A stretch of 64,000 nucleotides of DNA from Shimia sp965227725 (GTDB lineage: Bacteria > Pseudomonadota > Alphaproteobacteria > Rhodobacterales > Rhodobacteraceae), in assembly GCF_965227725.1 (NCBI RefSeq), contig NZ_CBDDGH010000005.1, forward strand, positions 992,001 through 1,056,000. Reading direction: 5' to 3'. Under the pieces are notes generated by a model, which ran no database searches, was not told where the DNA came from, and saw nothing but the letters and a program-made list of their open reading frames with translations. Position numbers and translations under genes: made by a program. The stretch's first letter is position 1. The number at the start of each line of letters is the position of its first letter. Shown piece by piece: positions 1 to 8,562 of this stretch.

Positions 1-84
1 CGCCGCCGTCGTGATCCCGGCAACCGTCCCACCAAGCGATCCTCCAACAGCCGCGCCTGCCGCAGCCAAAATCACCGTCGCCAT
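1..84 (-). CDS. GTA gp15 tail tip / host-specificity protein, N-terminal 28 codons only
   Basis: The window edge cuts this gene: only the first 28 codons are present, reading MATVILAAAGAAVGGSLGGT and onward. The Gly/Ala-rich hydrophobic start is typical of the very large (about 1300-residue) tail-tip protein that closes Rhodobacterales GTA clusters (gp15, called megatron in R. capsulatus). The ATG at 82-84 is preceded by AAGGAG at good spacing. It overlaps the end of the NlpC/P60 gene by 13 bases, in keeping with the tight packing of this cluster. The identification relies on position and on the N-terminal pattern; the body of the gene is outside the window. Confidence 0.8.
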   Translation of the reverse strand, partial: MATVILAAAGAAVGGSLGGTVAGITTAA

Positions 85-569
85 GTGCTGCACTCCTTAC
101 TGGCTGCTGTCTTTGCAAGATCCTTCTCGGGTGCAGGAAACGCGAAACGCCCAACGATACGTCGACGCCAAGGCAGGCTCAGCGCATTTTCTACCACCGC
201 ATGTCCACCATAGGCATGGATCACGCTGGCCTCCGCCCCCACGCGCCCTGCGATGCCAAGATGCTTGGCCACAGCGCCCGATTTCATACGAAACAACAGC
301 ACATCTCCCACAGCCTCCTCAGCGAGCAACTTAGGCAGCAAATAAGTTGCCGCCGCCTGCCAGAGCACTTCCTCATTCCGCGCTTCCGCCCAATCCTTTG
401 TGTAAGGCGGCACCAAAGCGGCCTCTTGGCCGTAAAGCCTGCGCCACACGCCGCGAATAAGCCCCAGACAATCGGTGCCTGCGCCCATCAGGCTTGCTTG
501 ATGGCGATAGGGCGTCCCGATCCAACGCCGGGCGATTTCCACCACCTGTGCCCCGTCTGCTGTGTTCAT
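72..569 (-). CDS. GTA gp14, NlpC/P60-family cell-wall peptidase
   Basis: 165 residues, the usual size for GTA gp14. The product is a tail-associated peptidoglycan peptidase thought to open the recipient cell wall. The NlpC/P60 core is visible: the catalytic cysteine is C34 in GTDCLGLIRGVW, and H103 (AKHLGI) is the likely catalytic histidine, with a second histidine at 118. No signal peptide is present, as expected for a virion protein. The ATG lies inside the last codons of gp13 (4-base overlap) and the stop lies inside gp15. The family assignment is firm; the role in cell entry is inferred from homologous GTAs. Confidence 0.92.
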   Translation of the reverse strand: MNTADGAQVVEIARRWIGTPYRHQASLMGAGTDCLGLIRGVWRRLYGQEAALVPPYTKDWAEARNEEVLWQAAATYLLPKLLAEEAVGDVLLFRMKSGAVAKHLGIAGRVGAEASVIHAYGGHAVVENALSLPWRRRIVGRFAFPAPEKDLAKTAASKECSTWRR

Positions 570-1450
570 CGCAAACTGCCTCCGGTGTTGCTGCCACTCT
601 TGGTGGGATAGCTGGTGATCCAGTCTTCTCCGGGAATGTCGGGAAACCCTTGAAAGTTCAGCCTGTTGCTAAATTTCGCCCCGCAGGTTGAAAACCGCTT
701 GTCGCAGCCCGCAATCAGACGCAGCTGATCACCGGAAGACAGCGCAATCGGCATCGGCTCCCACAGCTCAACCACGCGCCAGCCACCCTCAAAGGTATCG
801 CGCTTGATCAACCCCGTTAGCCCGTCTGCCGCCCCGCTCAGCACGCGCAGCTGGCCATGTGTGAACCACCCCGGATCAAACCCAGACAGAGTGCTGAACC
901 GAAACACGCTACGGTCGCGCAACTCTTCCACCACCAGCTCAGTCACCATCGCAGGGTCAGTCACATCTACCCCGCAGGACGCATCCCCCAACACGGCGGT
1001 ACATGCCCTTTGATAGACGCGCCCACGCGGCATATTCAGCCGTTCTGACAACCCGCGCAGCTCGGCCACAAAAGCGCCACCGGCCTGTCGCATCTCCCCG
1101 ATGGAGCCGCGAAACATCACACTGCGCTCAGTGGGCATCGCCCAGTTCACCAACCAACAGGTGATCTCCGCCCCATCCAGACGCCCCGCTGCGATATCTT
1201 CGGAGCGCACGGAAGCATCGCTGAGCACCCCAACCGCCTCACTGTTGTCCACAGCCAGCCCGGTGCCTTGCTCAAGAGCGCTTGCCGTCAATCCCGTGGA
1301 GGCGCGGAAGGCAAAGCCTTCAAAGCTCAGATCCCGGTCATGATCTGTAAACCCCAGCCGAACACCGTCACTCCGCTCAATCCCCCAGGCGCGCGCAACC
1401 GTTGTGGCCCCGCTTTGAAGATGCGCTAACAGCTCTGTTTGAAATGCCAT
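566..1450 (-). CDS. GTA gp13, DUF2163 baseplate hub protein
   Basis: 294 residues matching the DUF2163 / BR0599 phage family, the GTA baseplate hub (gp13). Four cysteines lie in two groups, C150/C159 and C249/C256. In the R. capsulatus GTA structure, as I recall it, the hub protein binds an iron-sulfur cluster, and this spacing would suit that. The start ATG shares one base with the stop of gp12, and the end overlaps gp14 by four bases, so gp12 to gp15 look translationally coupled. Nothing looks truncated. Confidence 0.9.
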   Translation of the reverse strand: MAFQTELLAHLQSGATTVARAWGIERSDGVRLGFTDHDRDLSFEGFAFRASTGLTASALEQGTGLAVDNSEAVGVLSDASVRSEDIAAGRLDGAEITCWLVNWAMPTERSVMFRGSIGEMRQAGGAFVAELRGLSERLNMPRGRVYQRACTAVLGDASCGVDVTDPAMVTELVVEELRDRSVFRFSTLSGFDPGWFTHGQLRVLSGAADGLTGLIKRDTFEGGWRVVELWEPMPIALSSGDQLRLIAGCDKRFSTCGAKFSNRLNFQGFPDIPGEDWITSYPTKSGSNTGGSLR

Positions 1451-2082
1451 CAGACCCGCACCTCAACAATCGGCACATTGGGCACATCCCCGGCCTTGAA
1501 ACTCGCAACGCTGGTCTGGATCTGATCCGTGTCAAAACGCACCGGCACATCAAACTCAAACCCTGCGGTGACCTCAGAGCCGACAGCAGGAGGGGAGATC
1601 AATGTGATCTCGCCCGTCTCGCTGTTCACTGTGAAGTCGTCACCTTCCACAAGCGCAGCACCGTCCACGCCGACCCGCACAGTGCCCTCTACCGGTTTAT
1701 GGATCGGCCGCGCATAGCTCTGCGCGCCAGACACATAGGTTTTAGTCAGCTGATACAGCGCATTACCGCCATCTCCTGATCCAATCACCTGATCGTCAAA
1801 CCGTACATCCTGAGACACTGGGCATGATTTGTAGTCCGACCAGTCTTTCCAGCGAAACCCGTTGAGCTGCCCTTGCCGCGCTTCAAAAAACGCAATCAAC
1901 GTCCCCAGATCATCCACAGAACGCATCGCCAACCCAGCATCATAGCTGCGCCGCGAATGCGCCCAAGGCGTGTTGCGCTCCTCAAACCCATTCACCAGCG
2001 TCACCACCTCCGTGCGACGCTGCGGCCCACCCACCGAGCCAAAACTCAACGTCGTGGGAAATTGCACCTCATGAAAACTCAT
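1450..2082 (-). CDS. GTA gp12, DUF2460 distal tail protein
   Basis: 210 residues beginning MSFHEVQFPTTLSFGSVGGP, the signature start of the DUF2460 / TIGR02217 family. This is the distal tail protein that joins the tail tube to the baseplate in GTA particles. Length is normal for the family. It lies 9 bases downstream of the tape-measure gene and overlaps gp13 by one base. Beta-rich composition with no membrane segments agrees with a virion structural protein. Confidence 0.9.
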   Translation of the reverse strand: MSFHEVQFPTTLSFGSVGGPQRRTEVVTLVNGFEERNTPWAHSRRSYDAGLAMRSVDDLGTLIAFFEARQGQLNGFRWKDWSDYKSCPVSQDVRFDDQVIGSGDGGNALYQLTKTYVSGAQSYARPIHKPVEGTVRVGVDGAALVEGDDFTVNSETGEITLISPPAVGSEVTAGFEFDVPVRFDTDQIQTSVASFKAGDVPNVPIVEVRV

Positions 2083-2091
2083 CGTGCCCTC

Positions 2092-2745
2092 CTATCTGTT
2101 GCGTTGCGCCCGAGCCAAAGCCCGGCTTATCTGCGTCGCGATCTGCCCTTTGGAGCGCTGAAAACTCTCGGCATCCGGCGTTGAGACATTCACCACCACC
2201 TGCACCGGTGCCGCGCCCTGCGCGCTGCGCACGCCAAGCTTTCCATCCGGCCCGCGCGACAGTGGCAAAATTGCTTCGGGGCCCGCTTCCCCCATCAAGC
2301 CGCGCCCGCCACGCATGGGAAAGCTCACCGGCCCGCTCACAACGCCCCCATTGGCGAAGGGCATCACGCGCCCCTGTGTGAAACCTGCCCCATCCGCAAA
2401 CGGCAACAGATCCCCCAGAAAACTGCCGACACCACTGGTGATGACCTGCCCAAGCTGATCCTGAACCGGTCGCGCCGCACTGCGATACGCTGCATTCACC
2501 ATGCTCTGCGCCAGATTGCTCAGCGCGTCTGAGAGCTTGGCGCCATCAAACACGAGACCATCAAAGGCTTTGCGAAGCCCGCGGTTCATGCTCTTTTCAA
2601 GGCTCGCCGCATCCTGACCTGTCGCGCTCAAAGACTGCTGCATCCGTCGCAGCGCCCCATCAAAGCCGGCCACCATCGCCGCCGCATCGCCGAGGCTGCC
2701 TTCCAACGCCTCAATCTGTCCGTCAAAGGCGTCAAAATCATCCAT
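2092..2745 (-). CDS. GTA gp11, tail tape-measure protein
   Basis: About 217 residues from the ATG at 2743-2745. I prefer this start to a longer frame because AGGAG lies just upstream and the protein then opens MDDFDAFDGQIEALEGSLGD. The Ala/Gly-rich middle and the C-terminal segment with MGEAGPEAILPLSRG are typical of short GTA tape-measure proteins, which set the length of the small siphovirus-like tail. The start overlaps the end of the tail-assembly chaperone gene by eight bases. Confidence 0.87.
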   Translation of the reverse strand: MDDFDAFDGQIEALEGSLGDAAAMVAGFDGALRRMQQSLSATGQDAASLEKSMNRGLRKAFDGLVFDGAKLSDALSNLAQSMVNAAYRSAARPVQDQLGQVITSGVGSFLGDLLPFADGAGFTQGRVMPFANGGVVSGPVSFPMRGGRGLMGEAGPEAILPLSRGPDGKLGVRSAQGAAPVQVVVNVSTPDAESFQRSKGQIATQISRALARAQRNR

Positions 2746-2941
2746 CTTCTGGCTCCTCATTTCTGTCTGGATAGGCGCGCAATAAGGCGTCAAAGCCTGC
2801 GCGAGTGAGCGCGCTCTGGCCGCGCCCTTCTCCCAACAACAGTGACAATTCCGCTGGCGAGAGCGCCCAGAACTCCACGGGTGTCAGACGCAATCCGCCA
2901 ATGCCGGCGCGCATCAGTGCTGGCCAGTCAAACCGCGCCAT
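2738..2941 (-). CDS. GTA gp10.1, small tail-assembly chaperone-like protein (TIGR02216 type)
   Basis: A small protein of about 67 residues starting MARFDWPALMRAGIGGLRLT, with the family-like core FWALSPAELSLLLGEG. It lies between gp10 and the tape measure, where GTA clusters carry a TIGR02216 protein proposed as a tail assembly chaperone. I chose the ATG at 2939-2941; an alternative ATG at 2957-2959 adds six residues and has GGAGG three bases upstream. It overlaps gp10 by 14 bases and gp11 by 8. Confidence 0.78.
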   Translation of the reverse strand: MARFDWPALMRAGIGGLRLTPVEFWALSPAELSLLLGEGRGQSALTRAGFDALLRAYPDRNEEPEDG

Positions 2942-3275
2942 CAGTCTCACGCGCGCCATGAACCTCCGGCGCACCAAAAGCGCCGACCAACAACTGCGCG
3001 GCCACCCGCGCCGCCTCCATCGGCCCACCTGCAATATCCGCCTGCATCAGCTCGTCTTTCACTCCGGCCCATCCGCCACCGCGCAGCCCGGCTAGGATCA
3101 GCGCCAGCACATCCCGGCTCGCAAAGGCACCGTTTTCAAACCGCGCAATCAAGGCCACCAGCGTGTCTTCGCCAAGCTGCGCCTCCAGCTCCGCCAGCGC
3201 CCCCAATGTGAGCTTGAGCACATGCCGCTGCCCGTTCATCGTCAGCGTCACTTCACCTGCAAACGGATTAGCCAT
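2928..3275 (-). CDS. GTA gp10, gene transfer agent family protein (tail assembly chaperone type)
   Basis: 115 residues opening MANPFAGEVTLTMNGQRHVL, the pattern of the GTA gp10 / Phage_TAC_11 family. These proteins sit between the major tail protein and the tape measure and are thought to act as tail assembly chaperones. The start is ATG, two bases after the stop of gp9. The hydrophilic C-terminus runs into the next gene's start. Confidence 0.87.
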   Translation of the reverse strand: MANPFAGEVTLTMNGQRHVLKLTLGALAELEAQLGEDTLVALIARFENGAFASRDVLALILAGLRGGGWAGVKDELMQADIAGGPMEAARVAAQLLVGAFGAPEVHGARETDGAV

Positions 3276-3277
3276 CG

Positions 3278-3691
3278 TTACGCCGCCGCAAAGCTCAGCG
3301 CCCCGGCGCTGGCCATTGCCATCTCATAGGTCGCTTCGCCGTCATGGTTGCCCGCATACTCAATGGAGGTGATCTGAAACGCCCCCTCCACAATGCCGAA
3401 ATCCGGAATAACCACCTGAAAATTCGGTGTTTCCCCATCAAAAAAGATCTGGCGCGCGCGCTCATCCGTGGTGGCGTCTTTGAACACGCCTGATCCACTC
3501 AGCGCGGCCGATTTCACCCCGGCCCCTGCCAACAACTCCCGCCAGCCACCCTGGCTTTCAAGCGAGGTCACATCCACGCTTTCCGCGTTAAAACTGATCC
3601 GCGTCGCGCGCAGCCCCGCCACGCTCTCAAACTGACCACTCCCGGTCAGATCCACCTTGATCAACAGATCTTTGCCGCTCTGTGCACCCAT
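3278..3691 (-). CDS. GTA gp9, major tail tube protein
   Basis: 137 residues starting MGAQSGKDLLIKVDLTGSGQ, the TP901-1-type major tail protein that polymerises into the GTA tail tube. Features such as FNAESVDVTSLESQGGWREL and the closing ATYEMAMASAGAL are characteristic. Two ATGs are adjacent (3692-3694 and 3689-3691); GGAG sits four and seven bases upstream respectively, so I prefer the second. An in-frame extension upstream has no ribosome site and overlaps gp8. Confidence 0.9.
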   Translation of the reverse strand: MGAQSGKDLLIKVDLTGSGQFESVAGLRATRISFNAESVDVTSLESQGGWRELLAGAGVKSAALSGSGVFKDATTDERARQIFFDGETPNFQVVIPDFGIVEGAFQITSIEYAGNHDGEATYEMAMASAGALSFAAA

Positions 3692-3707
3692 CATCTCTCT
3701 CCGAAAC

Positions 3708-4124
3708 TTAGCTTTGATCGTCCTCAACCCGCGCCCGAAACCGCAGATCAAGCCGACGCAGGTTTTTCTGCGTGTCCCGTCTGGCCGTTGCGCGATCAAA
3801 GACGAGAAACACCACACGCCCACGCGCCAAGGGCAGCCGATTGCCAGTCAAAATATCGCTGATCGCCGCCCCTACGGTCTTGGCGCGCGCAAATCCTGTC
3901 GCCTCGCAGATAACGGAGACAACAAAACGATGCTCTGCGCCGCCGCTCAACTGATCAGAGCGGTCCCGCACGGTCTCTGCGCCCAGCGAGACAAACAGCT
4001 CCGGAACCTGACCGACAGGCATCGCGTCATAGATCGCGCCATTCACCAGCCCATCCAGAACCACATCCGCCTGGAGCGCCTGATACACCGCCGCCTGAAG
4101 CGCTGCGCCTGCTCCGTAGCTCAT
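3708..4124 (-). CDS. GTA gp8, DUF3168 tail terminator-like protein
   Basis: 138 residues from MSYGAGAALQAAVYQALQAD, matching DUF3168, the family of GTA gp8 that caps or completes the tail. The preferred ATG at 4122-4124 overlaps the stop of the head-tail adaptor by four bases (ATGA), a coupling seen repeatedly here. A longer frame starts 27 bases upstream but would add an uncharacteristic RHRGGG leader. Confidence 0.88.
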   Translation of the reverse strand: MSYGAGAALQAAVYQALQADVVLDGLVNGAIYDAMPVGQVPELFVSLGAETVRDRSDQLSGGAEHRFVVSVICEATGFARAKTVGAAISDILTGNRLPLARGRVVFLVFDRATARRDTQKNLRRLDLRFRARVEDDQS

Positions 4125-4471
4125 TGCGCCTCCTCCTCGGTGGCGTGGCAAATCAGGTAGCGCCCAAGACCATCCGACTCCGCCACGGCCTCGATTGTGA
4201 AAATCCTGGCCCCGTCGCGAAACCGGCAGTCCGGCGTCGGGCGCATCTGCGACCCGACCGGCGCCCCGCGCAGCGTGATCTTGTAACGCACGCTGCTCAG
4301 CGACATGTCCCCGCCATCACGCTCCCGCCCGCTGCGCAGGCGCACATCGGCCCAGACCGTTCCAAGAGCTTCCCATGTGCGGGCAAATCCGCCAGCGCCG
4401 TCCGGTGCCGCCAAGGGCCGCTCCAGAACCAGCTTGCGAGACAGCGTCACCGCTTTCACCGCCGGGCTCAT
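4121..4471 (-). CDS. GTA gp7, phage head-tail adaptor
   Basis: 116 residues, the size and pattern of SPP1 gp16-type head-tail adaptors: an N-terminal beta strand region (TLSRKLVLERPLAAPDGAGG), then W-ADVRLRSGRE and IFTIEAVAESD near the end. It connects the portal/connector ring to the tail. ATG start; overlaps gp6 by four bases upstream and gp8 by four bases downstream. Confidence 0.88.
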   Translation of the reverse strand: MSPAVKAVTLSRKLVLERPLAAPDGAGGFARTWEALGTVWADVRLRSGRERDGGDMSLSSVRYKITLRGAPVGSQMRPTPDCRFRDGARIFTIEAVAESDGLGRYLICHATEEEAQ

Positions 4472-5067
4472 TGGTCTGCCCCCAGACCCAAGCGAACCGA
4501 ACGATAGCGCTCCAGCAAACTGGTCACACCAAACGGCATACAGCCTTCACTCAGCGTGGTTTCCTGCCGGAACTCATAGTAATGCGCAGCCAACAGCAGA
4601 ACCGCCTGCCGCAAGTCTGCAGGGATCTCCTCCCAGGTTGCGCCAAGCCCCGCCTCAAAGCGCAGGGTCACGCTGCCGTTGGTAGGGATCCCGGGCAAGG
4701 CGCCGGCCACACCGCGCACTGATGGGCGGTGCGCATCCTGCACAAGCTGGTAGGCACTTGAAGCGACCGTCACCGCGACGCCCTGCGCATCTGTCAGCGT
4801 CACTTCAAGGATTTGCGTGACCGGCGCCACCGGAAGCCCCTGCGCCACCCCATCGCGCCAGCCATAAACCGTCCAGCCAAAGGTCCGCCGGATCAGGATT
4901 TTGCCGGTGCGCGCTTCCACAGCGCTCATCGCCGCGCTCAGAAAGCTCTCCAGCACGCCGTCCTGCAAACCGTCTTCCGCAAAGCCGCTGCCAAGCCGCA
5001 AATGCTCCTTGAATGCAGCCACCGGCAACACCGAAACAGGCACCGAAGCTTCTTCGATTAACATCAT
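4468..5067 (-). CDS. GTA gp6, head-tail connector (adaptor) protein
   Basis: 199 residues from the ATG at 5065-5067, chosen because TTGGAG lies eight bases upstream; a TTG-initiated frame further upstream adds a charged leader not expected in this family. The protein is mostly helical in the first half and carries the connector-type segment ADLRQAVLLLAAHYYEFRQE near the end, as in phiE125 gp8 / GTA gp6 proteins that bind beneath the portal. It ends in a four-base overlap with gp7. A 141-base spacer separates it from the capsid gene. Confidence 0.87.
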   Translation of the reverse strand: MMLIEEASVPVSVLPVAAFKEHLRLGSGFAEDGLQDGVLESFLSAAMSAVEARTGKILIRRTFGWTVYGWRDGVAQGLPVAPVTQILEVTLTDAQGVAVTVASSAYQLVQDAHRPSVRGVAGALPGIPTNGSVTLRFEAGLGATWEEIPADLRQAVLLLAAHYYEFRQETTLSEGCMPFGVTSLLERYRSVRLGLGADQ

Positions 5068-5208
5068 GGAATAACTCCAAAATTCTCGCCAACGGTCAGA
5101 AGGGCGCGCGTCCTCACGTCGCTTCAACGGAGGGGGTAAGCCAGACAACGTGACGCAGTCCGACGCGCGCCCGGGGCTTGGAGGATCACCCCCGCGCCCA
5201 CCCGGGAA

Positions 5209-6390
5209 TTACGACAAGGCAAACCGCAAAAATTTGATCGCCGCAAAATCGCTCACGTCTCCGCCAATGCGTTTGGTGGCATAGAAAAGCACATGCGGTT
5301 TTGCGCTGAAGGGATCGCGCAGCACGCGCAGATCAGGCCGCTCCGCCACAGTGTAGCCCGCCGCAAAATCTCCAAAGGCAATGGCATCTGCGCCGCTGGC
5401 AATGTCAGGCATATCTTCGGCAATCAGCACCGGATAGCCGAGCAATCGCGCCGGCTCCCCCGCCGCCAACCCGTCTGACCACAGGAAGCGCCCGTCCGCG
5501 TCTTTCAACTTGCGCACCGCTCCGGCGGTCTTGGAATTCATCACGAAACTGCCATTGGCGCGATACTGCGCCCCAAGCGCATAGACCAATTCCACCAGCG
5601 CATCCGCACCGTTGAAATCCCCGTCCGCACCCGTGGCAACATAACCGATGTTGCCCCAGCTCCAGCTTGCTTCGGCAACGGTGGGATGGGTCATGATCCC
5701 GGTGGGTTTGTCCACGCCGTCCCCGTTGATGAAGGCCGCCGCTTCCGCGCGGGCAAACTTGTCGGCGATCCGACCCGCAAGCCAGCCTTCAATGTCAAAA
5801 GCACTGTCATCCAACAGACGCTGTGAGGCCTTGGGCAGGGCGGAAAGCTCATGCAGCGGAATGGCGATGCGCTCGATATTGGGCGTGCCGGTTTCAGCGG
5901 TCGCGCTGGTCTCATCCGCCCAGCCCGCGCCCACATCAGAGCTGTCAATCAGCACATCGTAAGAGCCCGCCTCAACCGTCACCACATTGGCAATCGCGCG
6001 AATACTCGCGGTGCTGTTGAGCACGGATTTGATGGTCTCTGCGGTTTGCGGATCCACCAGATAGCCGCCATCGCTGTTCACACTTGAGGACATCGCCTTT
6101 CCCTCAAGCTCAAGCCCGCGCAGCCCGTCATCTTCCCCAGTGCGCAAATAGGCGTCAAAAGCCTTCTGATGGGGCGCGTCAAAGTCGGTGGCTGCGGCCA
6201 GATGCGGCCGCGCCGCGGAAATGGATTTGCGCTCTAACATGGTCAATCGCTCTTTCTGCTGTTTCAATTCTGCTTGAATGTCACCTGTGAAGGCACTCAG
6301 ATCGCTGGTGAATTTCTCCACCGCATCGGTCACATCCTGGATCGAAGACACATCTTCTCCGATCCGAGACTCGGTCTCGGTTTTCGACAT
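5209..6390 (-). CDS. GTA gp5, HK97-family major capsid protein
   Basis: 393 residues. The first 100 or so are coiled-coil-rich and charged (KQQKERLTMLERKSI), like the scaffolding delta domain that the prohead protease removes. The rest has the HK97 capsid fold pattern, with the conserved LRGLELEGKAMSSSVNSDGGY loop region, GYPVLIAEDMPDIASGA and a final ALS. This is the shell protein of the small GTA head. ATG start; gp4 lies 33 bases upstream. Length matches the R. capsulatus protein. Confidence 0.94.
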   Translation of the reverse strand: MSKTETESRIGEDVSSIQDVTDAVEKFTSDLSAFTGDIQAELKQQKERLTMLERKSISAARPHLAAATDFDAPHQKAFDAYLRTGEDDGLRGLELEGKAMSSSVNSDGGYLVDPQTAETIKSVLNSTASIRAIANVVTVEAGSYDVLIDSSDVGAGWADETSATAETGTPNIERIAIPLHELSALPKASQRLLDDSAFDIEGWLAGRIADKFARAEAAAFINGDGVDKPTGIMTHPTVAEASWSWGNIGYVATGADGDFNGADALVELVYALGAQYRANGSFVMNSKTAGAVRKLKDADGRFLWSDGLAAGEPARLLGYPVLIAEDMPDIASGADAIAFGDFAAGYTVAERPDLRVLRDPFSAKPHVLFYATKRIGGDVSDFAAIKFLRFALS

Positions 6391-6423
6391 CTTCCTGTTC
6401 TCGCTTCTGTTGTTTCGCGCGCT

Positions 6424-6975
6424 CTAACGCGCTGTCATCACACGGCTGGCGTCTTCAAACGCAGCCACCATCGCCCGCAATGCAGGCATCGCGCCGTCCT
6501 CCTTCGCGGTCAGCCGCGCGCTTGGCAGCATCGGAAACGTCACCAATGACACCTCCCAAAGCTCAAGCTCCTGCAAAAGCCTTTGGCCTTTTGCACTCTT
6601 CGCCGCCTTCTGCGTGCGGTAGCCAATCGACAATCCGTCAATCGCACCGGCCGCAATCAAAGCCATCGCTTCACGGCCTTTGGCCACGCTCTCCAGCAGT
6701 CGCCCCTTGACCCACAGCCCCTTGCCGTCCTCACGCACCTCATCCCAGATGCCAATCGGCTCACGCGGATCGTGCTGCCACAGCATCTTCACCTGACGTC
6801 CGCTTTTTGAGAGCGCCTTCAACGACTTGGCGTAGGCACCGCGTTGCACCACATCGCCACCCTGGTCTGGCGCATCAAACAGGCTGGCGTATCCGGCAAT
6901 CACATTGCCGTCTTCCACCGTCAGCCCCTTTCCAACGCGCGCGAATTTGGTTTCAAGTTCCATCTGTTGCTGCAT
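6424..6975 (-). CDS. GTA gp4, HK97-family prohead protease
   Basis: 183 residues from the ATG at 6973-6975, which has GAGGGA upstream; a GTG five codons earlier is possible. The likely catalytic histidine is H68 in MLWQHDPREPIG and the serine is S116 in AIDGLSIGY, the two hallmark blocks of the U35 prohead protease family. It matures the capsid precursor encoded just downstream. Neighbours and order are those of all Rhodobacterales GTAs. Confidence 0.92.
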   Translation of the reverse strand: MQQQMELETKFARVGKGLTVEDGNVIAGYASLFDAPDQGGDVVQRGAYAKSLKALSKSGRQVKMLWQHDPREPIGIWDEVREDGKGLWVKGRLLESVAKGREAMALIAAGAIDGLSIGYRTQKAAKSAKGQRLLQELELWEVSLVTFPMLPSARLTAKEDGAMPALRAMVAAFEDASRVMTAR

Positions 6976-7005
6976 CCGCTTCCCTCTCACTTCGCCAAAC
7001 GCGCC

Positions 7006-7233
7006 TCACGGCGTCACGCTCATCAGCGACTGGACGGCCTGAGACAGGATCACGCCAACCACGCCGTATACCGTCAACCAGAGCCGCCGCTCCAAGCGCT
7101 CCATCAGCTGCTCAATCTTGTCCAAACGGCGGTTCAAACTATCAAACTGCAATTTCGCCACCCGCTCATGCGCCTCAAGCCGCAGTCCCGGCGCACAGTC
7201 AAAATGCTCAAACCCGTAGCGCGGCTCATGCAT
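7006..7233 (-). CDS. GTA gp3.5, small head-formation-type protein with one membrane-like helix
   Basis: 75 residues from the ATG at 7231-7233, which has GAGG six bases upstream; the ATG two codons earlier has no spaced ribosome site. A charged heptad-like region (DSLNRRLDKIEQLMERLERR) is followed by a hydrophobic helix, LWLTVYGVVGVILSQAV. The position between portal and protease is that of the small GTA gene annotated as head formation protein. Function is inferred from position only. Confidence 0.72.
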   Translation of the reverse strand: MHEPRYGFEHFDCAPGLRLEAHERVAKLQFDSLNRRLDKIEQLMERLERRLWLTVYGVVGVILSQAVQSLMSVTP

Positions 7234-8424
7234 CGGCATCCTCAGCCGCGCGTGCGGGCAGACCCAGCATCGCGCGTTTCTCCGCCTCGCTCAGAAAATC
7301 CGCCCCCGCGATGCGGGTCCAATGCGCCTCTCGCTCCGGTGCCAAGGCCGGCACCTGATCGAGGTCTGGTTTGAGCTGCAAAGCCTCGCCGGTATGTTGC
7401 GTCAGCCAAGTCCCCACCGCTGCCGTGACCCGGCTCGCCAGAGGCAACACCGTCAGGCGGTAGAAAGCGCGGTTCGCCTCCTGATAATTCGCATAGGTCG
7501 CGTCTCCGGGGATACCAAGCAGCATCGGCGGCACGCCAAAGGCCAGGGCAATCTCCCGCGCCGCTGCCTCTTTGGTTTTCTGAAACTCCATGTCGCTTGG
7601 TGAAAACCCCATGGGTTTCCAATCCAACCCACCTTCCAGCAGCATCGGCCGCCCCGCATTACGCGCGCCCTGATGGTGGCTCTCCATTTCGCTCACCAGC
7701 CGGTCATATTGATCATTGCTCAGACTGCCCTGCCCCTCATGCCCCTTGTAGACAATCGCGCCAGAAGGTCGCGCCGCATTGTCGAGCAAGGCTTTGGACC
7801 AGCGCGAGGCGCTGTTGTGCACATCCATCGCCATCGCCGCCGGCTGCATGGCGACAACCCATAGTGATCGTCCTGAGGGTGAAACATCTTGATATGGCAA
7901 ATCGGAGAGACATCCCCCACCGCAAACCGATGTTTGCGCGCGCCCACCGCGTACTCATAGGCAATCGGCCAGCCGTCATTGCCCGGCATCACACTCATGC
8001 GGTCAGAGCGCAGCACATGCAGCTCTGCAGGCGCCTCCGCCGCACCGGAAACCGCTTCGACATAGCCATTGCCCGAAAGCAGCAACTGCCCGTAAAGCGC
8101 CTCAAACAACTCTGCATGTCCCTGCCCGCCATTGGGCCGCGCCAAAAGCGCCAGAATGGGATGATCGTCAAAGCGTGCGCGGCTGTCCTGCAAGACCACA
8201 GGCAAGGCCGCTGCGGCCTCGGCAATCATCCGGACACAGCGAAATCCCACCGGATTGCCCGCAAAGCCTGTGCGCGTGAGCGATACCGTATCGCGCGGGC
8301 TCCAGGCCACACGCCCCGCACCGTGCCAGGCCACAACCGGCCCCGTGGCGCTTGCCTTCTTCTCAGGCGTCGCTGTCACGGGAGCCTTTGGCTCTGTGCC
8401 ACGCTGAAAGATCTTTCCTAGCAT
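7226..8424 (-). pseudogene. GTA gp3, HK97-family portal protein, broken by a one-base deletion
   Basis: Two overlapping frames together encode a full portal protein. The first runs from ATG 8422-8424 through MFHPQDDHYGLSP; the reading then has to continue in another frame with MQPAAMAMDVHNSASRWSKA from 7849 to the stop at 7226. The expected join is Ser-Pro-Met, but the DNA at 7847-7851 reads CC directly followed by ATG, one base short of a complete proline codon. Adding one base restores a product of about 399 residues, the normal family size. The portal forms the DNA entry ring, so a real deletion should abolish particle formation. There is no slippery heptamer, so programmed frameshifting is unlikely; a sequencing error is the other explanation. 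Confidence 0.9.
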
Positions 8425-8562
8425 TTATGACGCTCCCATTCTGAAGGCTCTTGCGCTGTCGCATCCCGCCAGGCGTTTGACGTTTCGCGCTTTGACCCTG
8501 ACAGGTATCTAAAATTTGTCTTAACTTGCGACTTCCTGATCGCACGGTCGGTGTTGCGCAGC

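Noticed and set aside
7720..7852. Programmed ribosomal frameshift in the portal gene
   Set aside because: There is no slippery heptamer or nearby pseudoknot signal, portal genes are not known to use frameshifting, and the join lacks just one base of a normal codon; a deletion or sequencing error is simpler.
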